64,000 nucleotides of DNA, taken from the NCBI RefSeq assembly GCF_032854445.1, contig NC_088301.1, positions 11,590,281-11,654,280 of the forward strand, read 5' to 3'. Both the position numbers and the translations under genes were made by a program. The stretch is from Liolophura sinensis (taxonomy: Eukaryota; Mollusca; Polyplacophora; Chitonida; Chitonidae). The notes beneath the pieces are model-generated. The model was not told the DNA's origin. It did no database searches and was given only the letters and a program-made list of their open reading frames with translations. Every line of letters begins with the position of its first letter. Position 1 is the first letter of the stretch. Shown piece after piece: positions 1 to 11,908 of the stretch.

Positions 1-527
1 TTTATACTAGAACCCCGGATGAACCGGCTGCCACAACCTTAATTTAACTTCTTTGCACCTAGTGTTCATTGCTAGATTAGTTGAGCTACCACACATATGC
101 CACTAGATTAGTTCAGCCACACATATTCCGCTAGATTAAGGCGAGATATAGTTTTCATTTGAGTTTACTGTAGTTTACGACCCTACAAGGAGATGATGGA
201 TTACGTATCAAAGTTCTCTGCCCTTAAGCTTCGTTATTCACTTTTTCGCAATTTTAAATCATATAAGGTACAGGTGTACCCAAAAGAAAGCCATTGCATG
301 TATTTTTTTTTAATACATACTCAAGCTATTTCTGACAATTCTGAAATTCTGAAAGCCGTTCAAAGATGGTGCAGTTAGTGAAATGCGAAATTCTGCCTCT
401 CGACGTGACATTTGTTTGGAATAATATACATGTACAACTGACCGGTGAACACAAATTTATCTGATGGTACCAAACTGTTACTCTAACATGAATCTCAAGC
501 CGTTTGGAACATCCCAAACGAACGCCT

Positions 528-657
528 GATGCTAGTTTCCCCTCTGGTCGTGGGTGGGGAGGTTTGCCAACAAAACAAGGGCTCTGCCCAATTTTCTCTC
601 AGGATAATACTGCCCGCCGTCCTGCAAGTGACATATTCTAGAGTACAGCGTAAAACA

Positions 658-660
<3 letters not shown>
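528..660 (+). mobile_element. SINE family A, core and tail
   Basis: From GGTCGTGGGTGGGGAGG-like core to AGAGTACAGCGTAAAACACC, after which the TA microsatellite begins. Confidence 0.78.

Positions 661-714
<54 letters not shown>
661..714. repeat. (TA)n microsatellite, about 27 units
   Basis: Uninterrupted TA run that directly continues the 3' tail of a SINE fragment, where the usual tail would be AAATAAAT. Confidence 0.97.
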
Positions 715-719
<5 letters not shown>

Positions 720-2484
720 GCACAGAGGGCGACACTGGCCATCGTTATGTAAATAATCGCAAATCAGTATCTCTGAAGTGAAGACATGTTTTATTACGGA
801 TGTTGGCCAGACAGTTTTCAAGCTGGTAACAAGACCTGCCAAATCTAGAGTGCTGTAATAAGAGGCCAAGACAAATTTATCTAACGTCTCCTTTAATTTG
901 CTGACTAGAAGCTGGTGATTTGGTATATCACATTTGAGATCAATATGCGTGGCAGCCCACACAAACCCACCTACTTCCCGATTTCCTAAAGTTGAAGATA
1001 AAATGCTTTTTCATTTGTCTGATGTAAGAAGCTACAATAGTTTCGGTACCGCCCACCACTGCTCGTCTAAAGTGTAGTCTTTCCAATTAATCTTTTCGAA
1101 GTATTTCCCATCCCTCTCGACAGCATTCTCCAAAAACTACAGTGCTGTGGCAAAAATGCTCATCCACATATTTTTTTCTTGCACCAGCACGACACAAATC
1201 ATGTAATTTGTCCAACATATCCACAATGACAGCAGTACGGGACCACTGGTATACATGCCATGGTGCATATGTAAATTTGCGTATATACCTTATACCGGTT
1301 TGTGTCTAAACCTGTATACGTTGAAACACGGTCATATTTTACAGTCAACTGAAGCATAAGTGCGGGTCGCATCCCCTTCAGCATGTTTTCTGACAGTTCA
1401 CGAAGAAGAACCTATCCCATCAGACGGATCTAATTTGGTCAGGTCAATGATAAAAACGGTCACTACAATGCCAGATTTATTTATACATTTGATTGTTGCT
1501 GAAAACCAAATCGAAGTTTTCATTTGTACGGCGGGCGTTGGAATCCTGAGTGTCCGATGTAAACCATCGGTCGGTGTCAAGTTACTGACTGCAAAGACTG
1601 CTAAAAGACATACGAGGATCGTCAACCACTAATTGTCATCAAGCAAGGTGAATTTTCTGGTTCAAGGCCGGGACTAATCCACATGTCCCAGTGACTCGAA
1701 GACCAGCATCGCAACACTTACATGCTAGACTTTCTTTCTTGCTAATGACGGGAAGCTCTGAGTGAACGATTAGGAAGCATACGGCAACCCAAACCACAGG
1801 ACAGTAAACGCTTACCATGTATCTTCTGACAAGACATGGACAAACGCTAACAAGACAATCGACTTTAGACATTCTTGAAGATTTAATGAGCTTCTAAATG
1901 AAGTTCTTAATGAGCCTTAAACACAAAACAGAACCAATGCACTGGTTATTTCAACATACCTTGAAGAATGTTCGTGCCGCAAATAACTTCTTGTACCGAA
2001 AATAATAGACCCAGCTATAAACGATATCTGCGCCGTTATGATCGTCTTCGAAAGAAAACAGTTTACAAATTTGCATAGATAACTTATTATTGGTTAGGAC
2101 AAAAATGCATACTTCTTGAGTTCTTATACAAATGTGGTTCCTGTCTGTTAAAACGATATAATACAGTAATAAGTTTTGATTTGTGTAAAGGGGTAAAGAA
2201 TCGTCACTTATAGGCTAGTATGAAAGACAGGCAGGTCTAGGCTATGGTTAGTCAATGCTAGATTTTAGGCCTGACCGCGACTGAGGAGTTTAAACAATGG
2301 AAGCCGTATCTTTGCTGTCAGGTAATCAACCTTGATTCTATAAGAGGATTACTTCACAAGAAGTATTGAAACTATCGAAACCAAGTCTCATCTGCCTTCT
2401 AAGAACAAATCTTTATGCCATCTACTAAGAAAGTCCATGGCTTTGCGTACATGCCTTTATATTTACCACCTAAAATCTTTCTCT

Positions 2485-2590
2485 TCCAGCAATCTGCGGA
2501 TGGTCGTGGGTTTTTCTCAGGTTCTGTCCGGTTTCCTCCCATGCTGGCGTCCGTTGTATAAGTGAAATATCTTTGAGTCTCTCACTAATC
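2485..2590 (+). mobile_element. SINE family A fragment
   Basis: CAGCAATCTGCGGATGGTCG, CCGGTTTCCTCCCATGCTGG and TATAAGTGAAATATCTTTGA; no tail. Confidence 0.78.
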
Positions 2591-3224
2591 CAAAAAGTAA
2601 ATGCAACAAAATCGTAACTGCGCATGCTATACCCTATATTTTATGGAAGTTATGGCACCAAAACATTCGTCTCCCACACACCATAATGTCGGGTTAAACC
2701 TCAGTTATTAATTTATTCCAAAACTTTTCACCTTAAAGCTTCACGCCACATCATATAAATTCAGCAGAAATGGCATCGGCAAGGTTTTAGTCTTCTACGA
2801 CGTAAAAACAACAAGAAATGAAAAAACAGAAATGAAACTAGTAGGTGGGCATGTCCCTCAAAGTCTAAAACACTTCTTCAGGACCAGGTAATTTAAGACA
2901 AAAGGACATAAAATGACAGCTGATCAGTTTCAAACGTCAGTCTTAAACCACACTGAGTTAAATGAGATCGTCCCATCAGCTCTGGGAGATCGAACGGACT
3001 AGCTATGATTGACAGCTTACATCATGACAAAATATAGACAACTGGGCAAACGAAGGGGACAAGGATACCTAAATATTTGAGCAGTTCTTCAGGAACATGA
3101 CACTTTACGCTTCAAGCTGAATTTGATTGAATTGGGCTTACCGTGCACACGAATTAAGGGACAAGGGAGAGAGAGCAGCTTACATATACTACATTGGAAT
3201 TTAAGCCGACACGTACATATATAT

Positions 3225-3447
3225 ATACCGAGCCAGGAGCCTCTCACCAATGCGGTCGCCGCGAGTTAAAGCCCAGCTCATACTGGCTTCCTCTCCGACC
3301 GTACCTGGGAAGGTCTGTCAGCAACATGCGGATGATTGTAGGTTTCCCCCGGGCTCTGCCAGGTTTCCCACCATTATGATGGCCGCCGTCGTATAAGTGA
3401 AATATTTTTGAGTACGGCATAAAACACCAATCAAACAAATAAATCAA
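3225..3447 (+). mobile_element. SINE family A, 5' truncated
   Basis: Begins near GAGCCAGGAGCCTCTCACCA and runs to the CCAATCAAACAAATAAAT tail. The first tRNA-like bases are replaced by an ATATAT stretch. Confidence 0.88.
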
Positions 3448-3679
3448 CTATATAAGGAATCATGTCCAGCCCTGTGAGCCAATGCTGCATGAAGCTCTAA
3501 GGCCCCAACAAGATTGTGTCCACTTGAATTTATACAGCCCACATTGCTAAAGCTGCTGTTCTCTGAGAAGTTACACTTTGTGTTACAGGTCACTGATATC
3601 CCTCTCATAACCTGCTGTATAGCCTAAGTAAGGACTCAGTTGTTATGTCGTAAACCTCATCTGACTTATTCATTCACTG

Positions 3680-3890
3680 ATTGATGTTTTAGGCTGTAAG
3701 AACATTTCACTCTATGCGCCAGAGGACAACATTATGGTGGGAGGGAGCCCGACAGAACTTCCAATGTACACTTGGAAAGAAAGTCAGCATGTACTAGACT
3801 TAAATTCACAGTGGCTGCATTGGTGAGTAATTCCTGAGTCATTGTGCTGTGCCAGCACGCTGACCAGTCGGCCACGGACACAAACTTAAC
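3680..3890 (-). mobile_element. SINE family A, degenerate
   Basis: Reverse copy recognisable from AACATTATGGTGGGAGG, GCATTGGTGAG and a decayed head (tgaccagtcggccacgga). Confidence 0.7.
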
Positions 3891-5003
3891 TGAATTATGC
3901 CTTGCCGTTCTGGAGTTATCACAAGGTTCAGCTAATATAATGCCAAAATACAGATGAATGGTTGACCACCCAGACAGATAAACCTCAAAAGTTGATCACC
4001 ATATTTAATTACCTGTATCAAGACAACGTGGTGAACAGATGCACCCATCAATTCTGAAGACACTGATAAGAGTTACTTAGTTACACTATACACACATGTA
4101 CCTAATCAAAATGACAATACCTTTATCCTATATACACAGTATCACCCTTTTAAACCATCATCATCCACACACTATGATACATTATAATATCACAATGATT
4201 CACAGATACAAAAATACCATAAATATTTCCCATATGTACAAGATTTTGTAATAAAATAGAATAGCTTGTTTACACAAAACCACACACATACACGTACCCT
4301 GTACGATGTAGTCTTCTCCAGGGCTAAATGAGATTGTGATCTGACATGTAAATGTGCCCAAGGCAAGGGTCACTTCCACATAATAGATTACACATTTGTG
4401 CCGATGTAATCGTTTTCAGCTTCACTCGGAAATACAGTGTACCAGTACAACAAAGCCTTCTGCCCAGCAAAGGAAGTTGTAAAATAATTTGTTCATGTAC
4501 CTTCAATTATATTCAGGAACACAATAATCTGTTTTCACAATGATAATAAAGATAATAACTGTGTTTCAGTATTAACCATCAAATGTTTAGATGAAAAACA
4601 CATAAACATAAATGATGTTTACTAATGAACATTTAGGTATGCCTCTTTTCATATTCTTTTTTGTGCCACATTACACACAAGGGGAGACAACCTCTTCATC
4701 AAATTTCCAGGCGGCCACGAAAGGAGCTAATTACATGCCCTTACCTTTGTATTACGTTAATATCACAGAAGGCATATTTCACGTTACCAATGCTACTTAG
4801 AACTCCAAAATCCATCCAATCCCAGAATCAATTCTGATTTCACAAAGATTTACAAATATAATCCACTCTGACTTTGAACTGTGAATCAGATTAGGTTTAA
4901 AAATTTGATTTTGCATGAAGTCAAGTGGTCTTAAATTGAATAAAGTCATTATATGAAAAGGCAGAAGATTTGAAATGACAAGGTAGGCGTCTTGTTTTCA
5001 CAG

Positions 5004-5009
5004 TTTAAT
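5004..5009 (-). terminator. Candidate ABHD13 poly(A) signal (ATTAAA)
   Basis: ATTAAA on the minus strand about 165 bases after the ABHD13 stop. It is the commonest variant signal and the first good candidate downstream, but no cleavage evidence exists. Confidence 0.35.
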
Positions 5010-5173
5010 CCACAGTGTTTGTGTATGTTGTACAATGACAATTCACATCATAAATGTTATCACATACATGTGCATCATCACAGTGATTCTTCACATGCAA
5101 CAGGTATCCAGCACTGTCACACTGTTCTTATATCTGCCCTGGTATCCACACATGCAACAGAGATCCAGCACTG

Positions 5174-5257
5174 TCACACTGTCCTCATGTCTGCCCCGGT
5201 ATCCACACTCACAAACTCTGCCTTATTTTCATCGGAAGACTGCTGTGTTTGATAAAC
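5174..5257 (-). CDS. ABHD13: ABHD13 coding exon 7, C-terminal tail and stop
   Basis: Acceptor gggctcag, then 27 codons (VYQTQQSSDENK...) to TGA at 5174-5176. The tail is polar and poorly conserved in the family, so the assignment rests on phase 0 continuity, a good acceptor and position. If it were wrong, exon 6 would read through its donor to a stop within about 30 codons. Confidence 0.6.
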   Translation of the reverse strand, partial: VYQTQQSSDENKAEFVSVDTGADMRTV

Positions 5258-8200
5258 CTGAGCCCAAAAAAAAAATAAATAAAAAATTAATATCATTATA
5301 ACAATAAATATATATCACCGGTGCAAAAACATCAATATTCACATCAGTAAGAAACTTTCATTGATAGTTTGCCACCATAACATGGCCTAAACAAAAAGAA
5401 AATTCAAGCTGAATAGATGCTCATGAATATGTTGTTTATAGATGCAAGTGTTTCCTGTTAATATCGGTATCAAATATTATCTCCAGTGAGTTTTTCTTTG
5501 TGCCTTTATGTCTGGATGGGCGTTAAAATGGAAAACAAGCCCACAATCATTACACGGAAAAAAAGTATTTTATCTGTGCTTCCACACCAAATTAAATTGT
5601 TGTTTTACGACTGAATGTCAGAGGAGAATATGCAAATAAAAAGCATTGAAATTCATCTCATCCAAACATGGATTTTCTCAGCAAATTTTTCATGTTAAGG
5701 ACATAATTACATGTACATATTAAGAAAGCAGTGTCACCTCTATCTCAATTTCATTCAGAAAAATTTTATTACAACTGAACAGGGATAGAACAAGCGCCCA
5801 GGGATTTTACTCCCATCTTTCCAACTGACATCTTACGTAAACATGCTGTAAATATTTGGTGAAATAAAAAATGAAATCAAATAGCAAATTCATCAAAATA
5901 CCTCAAGACTGGACAAAAACGGTGCATTTTCAGTATTATTTTTGTTTCACATTTAAATCTTCTGTGTCAACTAATCTGTAAAACAAAAAAATAAAAAGAG
6001 CAAAATGTGTTTCTATCAGCTGTCAGGATATTTCAATATTACCCCTTCTTGTAACAAGGTAGTTCCAGATAAATACACTGTAATGCAGTAATGCAATTTA
6101 AAGACAGCTACCTGTTCTGTGAAGGTCCTCAGTGTGTGATAGTAATCCTGACACATCCACGTCTCATTATGAGTGCCCCCCTCAAACGTGGCCAGGTGCT
6201 TGAACGGGCTGCCACACATCTGATAAAAGAGACAAATAATATATGTATTTGCGGGTATCAGAGATACAAACAGCAATTTGCTTAAATGAACTGTCTCACA
6301 TCTGATACAAGAAATATATCATATATTTATACATATGACTAGGTGCTATACATCTGTCATCTACACGTATGTAGTCTTATCCTGTATCAGACAAAATACT
6401 CCGCTTTTCACTGGACAGCAACGGTTATGTGGGAAATGTGTATACTGCTACTCATATCTTTTACTAGGTTATCTCCCTTTATTCAGTTATAAAAACAGTG
6501 ACATTGCCGAATCTTTTCGCCGATGCACCTGCCTTCGGCGCAGAGCTGAGGGATCTTTGAATGAATAAATGAATGATTATGGCTTTAATAACATCACATC
6601 GGCAATATATCAGGCATATCGTGGCAATGATGGGTCTTTGAAGGAAAAATTTGTTACACAGTTACTCAGTCTGGTTTCCATAAAAACCATATATTTGTGC
6701 ATCCTGTCACTGATGGTACAAGTGACTATCATCATGGAAGTATAAGTGATAATACCCTACAATACAAATCCTACTAATGAACAGCAATATGTAAGACAGC
6801 TTTACCTCATGTAATGTGTGCATCATTTGTGGTGGGATGAGGGTATCTGAGAGACCAGATATAAACAGCACCGGTACTTTGATCTTCTTAATCCTATCCA
6901 GGGACGGATACTGAGGATGATCACAAAATCATGTTTGTAAACAAGAAAAAAGGATGCATGATGGAACAACAAATAATCGTACCAGTATGAAGGACAATCA
7001 CAGACACAGGAGATGTCAGATATGTGTGGAACAACAAATAATCGTACCAGTATGCAGGACAATCACAGACACAGGAGATGCCGGATTTGTGTGGAACAAC
7101 AAATAATCGTACTAGTATGCAGGACAATCACAGACACAGGAGATGTCAGATATGTGTGGAACAACAAATAATCGTACCAGTATGCAAGACAATCACAGAC
7201 ACAGGAGATGCCAGATATGTGTGGAACAACAAATCATTGTACCAGTATGCAGGACAATCACAGCCACAGGAGATGTCAGATATGTGTGGAACAACAAATA
7301 ATCGTTCCAGTATGCAGGACAATCACAGACACAGGAGATATCAGATATGTGTGGAACAACAAATAATCATACCAGTATGCAGGACAATCACAGGCACATG
7401 AGATGCCAGATATGTGTGGAACAACAAATAATCGTACCAGTATGCAGGACAATTACAGACACAGGAGATGCCAGATATGTGTGGAACAACAAATAATCGT
7501 ACCAGTATGCAGGACAATTACAGCCACAGGAGATGCCAGATATGTGTGGAACAACAAATAATCGTACCAGTATGCAGGACAATTACAGGATGTAGGTATG
7601 GACTAGGATTAAAGGATTATGAGTCAGACAGTAAGCAATTACAGATAATATGTACATGTATGACAGTAATGTATAACCCACTTAACAAGGTCATGGGATA
7701 GAAAATTTTTACAGCAAAGTCAAAGGTTTTATGGAGATGGATACTTTAAATCTTTGCAGAAGCCATGTAGAATCTCTTTTGACCTACTGTAATACGTTTA
7801 AAGGTTTACTATTTACAAATACAATAGATCCCATCAACCATCATTTTAACAAGTTTTTTTTATTAATGTACAGTGTATTGTCTATGTATGTATCCCTTTG
7901 CCCCAGCTTACCTTGTTTTTGAAGGCCCACCTTGGTAGGTATTGGATAATCTTCACGTTAAATATATTTTTTCCAATATCCGGAAGAGATGTGAAAGTGT
8001 TTTCTAAAACAAGAGCGAATATAAATCTGGCATAGTAAGGCTGGGCAGCGAGATGAGTAGCCACACCCCCTCCCAAGGATCGGCCAAACACAATCAGTTT
8101 CCTACGGTCAATGTCTGCCTGTCGCAGGGCAAAGTCCATGGCTGCTTCTGCATCAATGTACAGACCTGAAATACACACACACGAACATCCATCTGTTAGT

Positions 8201-10929
8201 AAAGCAGGACAAAGTCATACAACTTTATTATACAGCTGTTATTTGATTAACAGGAAAGAAGTAGTGTGAAACTTTATCATATACCGTAATTCTTCTAATT
8301 TTTTGGACAGATATTAGCAGAGTTGAAAGTAGAATATTACAAGTATGACCAGAGAGGACACCAGCATATGATGGAATTGAACCTACAGCGATTCCATCCG
8401 TGACATGCTCCTGAGTCACTGTGATATGCTAGATCAATAGCTTTGTATGCTGTATATCGGGATAGATGTACATCTACTTTGTGTAGGTGTACATGTAGCT
8501 CAAAATACAGTACCGATCTCCGATATTGAGCCACCACTCTTCCCACAGCCTCTATATCTGACATGAAGAATGTAAGAAGCAGCACTGCCAGGGCCGCCCA
8601 AGCCCTGTACATGTACATGTGTGTGTAGACAAAAACACTATTAACCATACCTGACTGATAATGTGCAGACTAAAGCAATAACTGCCTCACTCTGGTATTG
8701 ACCCAGTTAAAAGGCTATTTTGATATTAACATAACACTGTTATAACATGTACGGTATTGAGCAAGTTAAAACACTATTAGCCATACCTGACTCTGAAACT
8801 GAGCAAGTCAATCATTATTAACTGTACCTGACCTGGCAAATTAAAACACTATACTAGTCAATACCTGACTCTGATATTGAGCCACCACTCTTCCCATAGC
8901 CTCTATACTCCACAAGAAGGACGTTAAACCCACATTGGTGGTACATTCCATGAGCATTCATCAATCTGTAATCAGAAAACAATTTTATAAACAATCATTA
9001 TGGTTATTGCAAATATGGGCTTCACTGTTATTTACAAATTTGACGATTATATAACACAATTTGAATTTTAAGGTCTTATGTTTGCAAAAAATCATTACTG
9101 TCTTTGATAAACTGTGAAAGACTACAGAAGCTTCTTATTAATTTTATGTATGACACACAGTCGAGAATTACATGTACATGTACATTACATGTAATTATGT
9201 CACCTACTTTTAATATTTAATAACCAGTTACCTGTGACCAATATTGCCAGCATTGCCATGGAAATAAATAAGTGTAGGACAACTGCGACAGTCTGGCGAC
9301 TTCTGTTTGATGAGCACAACGTTTATGAAGACCCCGTCCCGGGTCCTGATGAAGTGATTCTCATAGGGGAGCTGGACAATGCTGGGGAGGTCCACATAGA
9401 GGCGTGAATTGGGCGGTTGGCAAGGGTAGTATAGCAACATGTCCTGGCCATAGTACAGCAACCCTGCAGCCCAAATCAGTAGATTGATACCAGAAAACAC
9501 AAAATACTGTATTTCACCTTGAGTTTAGCCTGTAAAATTGCATTTTCAGAAGAATATAAAGGCCTGTACCCTAATTTCTGAACCTTTTCACATCAGGAAA
9601 CTACATATAGGTTGGATTCTCCAGTTTCAGGGCTTCACAAAAGGTATCACTCTATCAGTCTACATAGAATAATGTCTTGAATAAACACCTAGCAAACATG
9701 TAAAAAGACTGAAGGATTACAGTAAATATATTTGATGCAAAGGCTTTTGTTTTTTCTGATAAGAAATTGAACAAACATTACAAAAATCTTTAGTACAGAA
9801 TCAAGCAAAATGTGTTACTTCAAAAAAGCTGAAGTTCAGGTGAAATACATTGCCCATCCAAAATGTATATGTGTCACATGTACTTTTACTCAGGGTCGCA
9901 CAGCAGATCTCATAAAATATAAATCTGGACTGTTTCACATTCAACTCCATAATCAATGAGAACATTTAAATATTCACCCCATTACATTGTCTCCAGGCTC
10001 ACCCGAATAAAAAGAATGTCTTACATATTCAAGATCAATGACAACTCTATAAATGAACATTTAACCTGGAATTCTTACTTGCATGGCCAGGGGGTACACC
10101 CCAAATCAGAAACACTATGGTTATCTTGATCTTTTAATTTCACAAGTTAGTTTATACAAAGTAGACTATATGTCTGTGTATCCAACTGTTTGTGTGGATT
10201 GCTCAGCCTTAACATTCCATGATAACTCTATAAATGAACATTTAACCTGGAATTCTTACTTGCATGGCCAGGGGGTACACCCCAAACCAGAAACACTATG
10301 GTTATCTTGATCTTTTAATTTCACAAGTTAGTTTATATAAAGTAGACTATATGTCTGTGTATCCAACTGTTTGTGTGGATTGCTCAGCCTTAGATTGCAC
10401 TATTCAGCTGTAATTAAATTAATTAGCATGTAAGTAAATAATTGATATTATAAAACTCACAAGTATTTTTCTAATTTAAGGTAACTTTACAATGCATGTA
10501 ACATGCTGCAGCCACCATACTATCTTAATCCAGCAGTGCATACATATTCATGTACTATTTCTCATAATTTCTTTCCATGAAGGTTTACACTAGGTATAAA
10601 TTGATGGAGTTGATATCTGTCATGTAAAACTCACCGATCACAGCAAAACAGAGAAGTAGAAAAGTCACTAGTCCCCCTGACATCCAAAATGTCAACAACA
10701 ACAACAGAAGAGCACTTGTGCAAAGTTTCCAGAATCGAACAATCAGCATTATGGTGATTCTGCTGACCAGTTCTATTGTCCTGAAGCCCGTCTTCCTTGC
10801 GCTGAGGCCTCCCACCTCCCTGGTGTCCATACTGATACGAGCTTCTTGACTGTCACTCACACTGACACTACTGGTGTCCTGAATGGTGTCCTTCACAGGC
10901 TGCTGGCCTCCCTGGTAAGGCACTATCAT
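5174..10929 (-). CDS. ABHD13: ABHD13-like alpha/beta hydrolase, seven coding exons
   Basis: Coding exons, in transcript order: 10635-10929, 9232-9463, 8865-8965, 7912-8165, 6806-6910, 6112-6219, 5174-5257. They join in phase to 392 codons plus TGA. The product is a predicted single-pass membrane serine hydrolase of the ABHD13 (Bem46) family; the physiological substrate of the family is poorly known. Seen: hydrophobic segment at about residues 70-98; FHGNAGNIGHR oxyanion-side motif; YRGYGKSGG; nucleophile elbow GRSLGG with Ser about 239; acid Asp about 316 in FISGLSD; His about 346 in GTHNETW. Intron phases are 1,2,1,0,0,0. The start ATG has an in-frame TGA 21 bases upstream and follows a good acceptor at 10980. 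At 392 aa it is longer than the roughly 337 aa vertebrate protein, because of a polar N-terminal extension. Identification is confident; the short last exon is less certain. Confidence 0.92.
6112..6219 (-). CDS. ABHD13: ABHD13 coding exon 6 with catalytic histidine
   Basis: A 36-codon phase 0-0 exon encoding LATFEGGTHNETWMCQDYY; the His of GTHN completes the triad. Acceptor ttatcag, donor GAACAG/gtagct. Confidence 0.92.
6806..6910 (-). CDS. ABHD13: ABHD13 coding exon 5 with catalytic aspartate
   Basis: A 35-codon phase 0-0 exon encoding KVPVLFISGLSDTLIPP, in which the Asp after GLS is the acid of the triad. Acceptor atcctcag, donor CATGAG/gtaaag. The upstream intron holds the 65-bp tandem array, which begins about 50 bases from this acceptor. 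Confidence 0.92.
6962..7589. repeat. 65-bp minisatellite in ABHD13 intron 4, 9.7 units
   Basis: Unit boundaries at 6962, 7027, 7092, 7157, 7222, 7287, 7352, 7417, 7482 and 7547: exactly 65 bases each time, with only point substitutions. The last unit stops after 43 bases. Because 65 is not a multiple of three, overlapping open frames appear on both strands; none is a gene. Confidence 0.95.
7912..8165 (-). CDS. ABHD13: ABHD13 coding exon 4 with catalytic serine
   Basis: Encodes GLYIDAEAAMDF, the nucleophile elbow VFGRSLGGGVA and the following cap region (ENTFTSLPDI, YLPRWAFKNK). Acceptor atttcag, donor AACAAG/gtaagc, phase 0 out. This is the most strongly conserved exon in the window. Confidence 0.95.
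8517..8575 (-). pseudogene. Decayed duplicate of ABHD13 exon 3
   Basis: About 40 bases match the 3' half of exon 3 nearly base for base (the YRGYGKSGGSIS-coding part, with Tyr changed to Cys), including a donor-like GATCG/gtactg. The 5' half is unrecognisable and carries an indel, so the copy cannot substitute for the real exon. It sits in the intron between exons 3 and 4. Confidence 0.7.
8640..8880. repeat. Degenerate repeats in ABHD13 intron 3
   Basis: Phrases such as taccTGACTCTGATATTGAG, ccatacctgactctgaaactgag and aacactatt recur at roughly 70-100 base spacing and resemble the exon 3 donor region. They suggest repeated local duplication around that exon border. Confidence 0.45.
8865..8965 (-). 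CDS. ABHD13: ABHD13 coding exon 3
   Basis: Encodes the LLVEYRGYGKSGG segment of the hydrolase core. Acceptor attacag, donor TCAG/gtattg, phases 2 to 1. A decayed partial copy of this exon lies about 350 bases further along the transcript, in the following intron (8517-8575). Confidence 0.9.
9232..9463 (-). CDS. ABHD13: ABHD13 coding exon 2
   Basis: Starts after acceptor ctgcag so that Gly is rebuilt across the junction and reads into LLYYGQDMLLYYP, matching the family spacing after the anchor. Contains SRLYV, FIRTRDG and FHGNAGNIGH. Donor CACAG/gtaact, phase 2. The open frame continues upstream of the chosen acceptor, so an upstream acceptor cannot be fully excluded. Confidence 0.88.
10043..10392. 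repeat. Tandem duplication of a 169-bp segment
   Basis: Copies at 10043-10211 and 10224-10392 (period 181) are almost identical, with a 12-base spacer. They lie in the first coding intron of ABHD13 and look recent. Confidence 0.93.
10635..10929 (-). CDS. ABHD13: ABHD13 coding exon 1: N-terminus and membrane anchor
   Basis: Encodes residues 1-98. A polar Ser/Gln-rich stretch of about 50 residues is followed by a long Leu-rich hydrophobic run (LLLLLLTFW to LLLCFAVI) that fits a type II signal anchor. It ends at donor ATCG/gtgagt, phase 1. The polar extension has no counterpart in vertebrate ABHD13; Met34 (MDTREVG) is an alternative start that would give a protein nearer the usual length. Confidence 0.8.
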
Positions 10930-11845
10930 AGTATGATAAACAGGAACTCACTTTGTGTGTTACCCTACTTCAAACTATTCTGTGAACAAAGAAATAAATG
11001 AAGAATTGTATTAATTTTAATAGCCATATTGAACAGTATCAGTAATACCCCAATCTTCACATTTTATTTGAATGAGTGATTGTGGTTTAATTGACACCAC
11101 ATTCGCATTATGGCATTATGTCTGGTTTAATGTCAATTACTGATGAAATTATAAGTCATGAAAATATTGTCAAGCACGCATAACACAGCTTAGAGCACAA
11201 AATCAAAACTGCATCATCATTTTTGGGAACAATATTTGAAAAATTGTTTTGCGATCTATATATCCACTTTTTATGCACAGAAGAATGGAATGCACAGAGA
11301 AGAATGCACAGAAGACAATGAAACTCCGACTGATCTGTGCATTATTTTTGTTATATAATAAGGAAACAAAATGTCTAATTTCCTTAAATATGTAATATCT
11401 ATATATAAACATCAATTTTAAATAAGATACATGTTGGCATAAAGGAAGAAAATTATAATTAAATACCATAGCTTATTATCAATGCAAGTGTGTTATTGTT
11501 ATGCAGAGTATATGACCTACTGTTGGGTGGTTGAGGATAATGCAGTATCAGATGGTTTTCCAGCCAAACCACTTCATACCTAGTCATTTTGTACTTGTCA
11601 CTTCACTCTCACGTCATTTCAAACCCAGTTTATTTTTACCCTGTTAATCAATCCACTAAACTTGCAAGAAGACTTTGAGCCAAATCCATGTTAAGATCAT
11701 AGTGATGAAGATTTTAAGCTGGCTTAAAGCTGGATTAAGATAGACAACTATGTTAACCCCAGCTTAAAGTAATGAGACAACAGACAGTTATGTTCAAACC
11801 AAATCTCACCTGTAGCACTTGATTATACCTGAAAAGCTTACTTGT

Positions 11846-11908
11846 TGCGATAAAACTGAAATATTGTTGAAAGCGACGTTAAAACTTTCACTGACTCACT
11901 CACTCTGA
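11846..11908 (+). mobile_element. SINE family B, 3' tail fragment
   Basis: TATTGTTGAAAGCGACGTTA followed by AAACTTTCACTGACTCACTC. Short and only tentatively assigned to family B. Confidence 0.4.

Larger units (their letters stand above)
1..5003. other. Intergenic region, no gene seen
   Basis: AT-rich DNA with SINE fragments near 0.5, 2.5, 3.2 and 3.7 kb. Open frames of 60-155 codons here carry no recognisable domain and overlap repeats. Nothing else supported. Confidence 0.6.

Noticed and set aside
7078-7582. Overlapping open frames on both strands
   Set aside because: Arise from the 65-bp minisatellite in an ABHD13 intron, which shifts frame every unit.
6962-7589. Regular repeats considered as a CRISPR array
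   Set aside because: Eukaryotic intron; units are contiguous with no unique spacers.
9464-9500. Using the longer open frame as the 5' part of ABHD13 exon 2
   Set aside because: The acceptor at 9464 (ctgcag) restores the family spacing between the membrane anchor and GQD; the longer version would insert about 16 extra hydrophobic residues.
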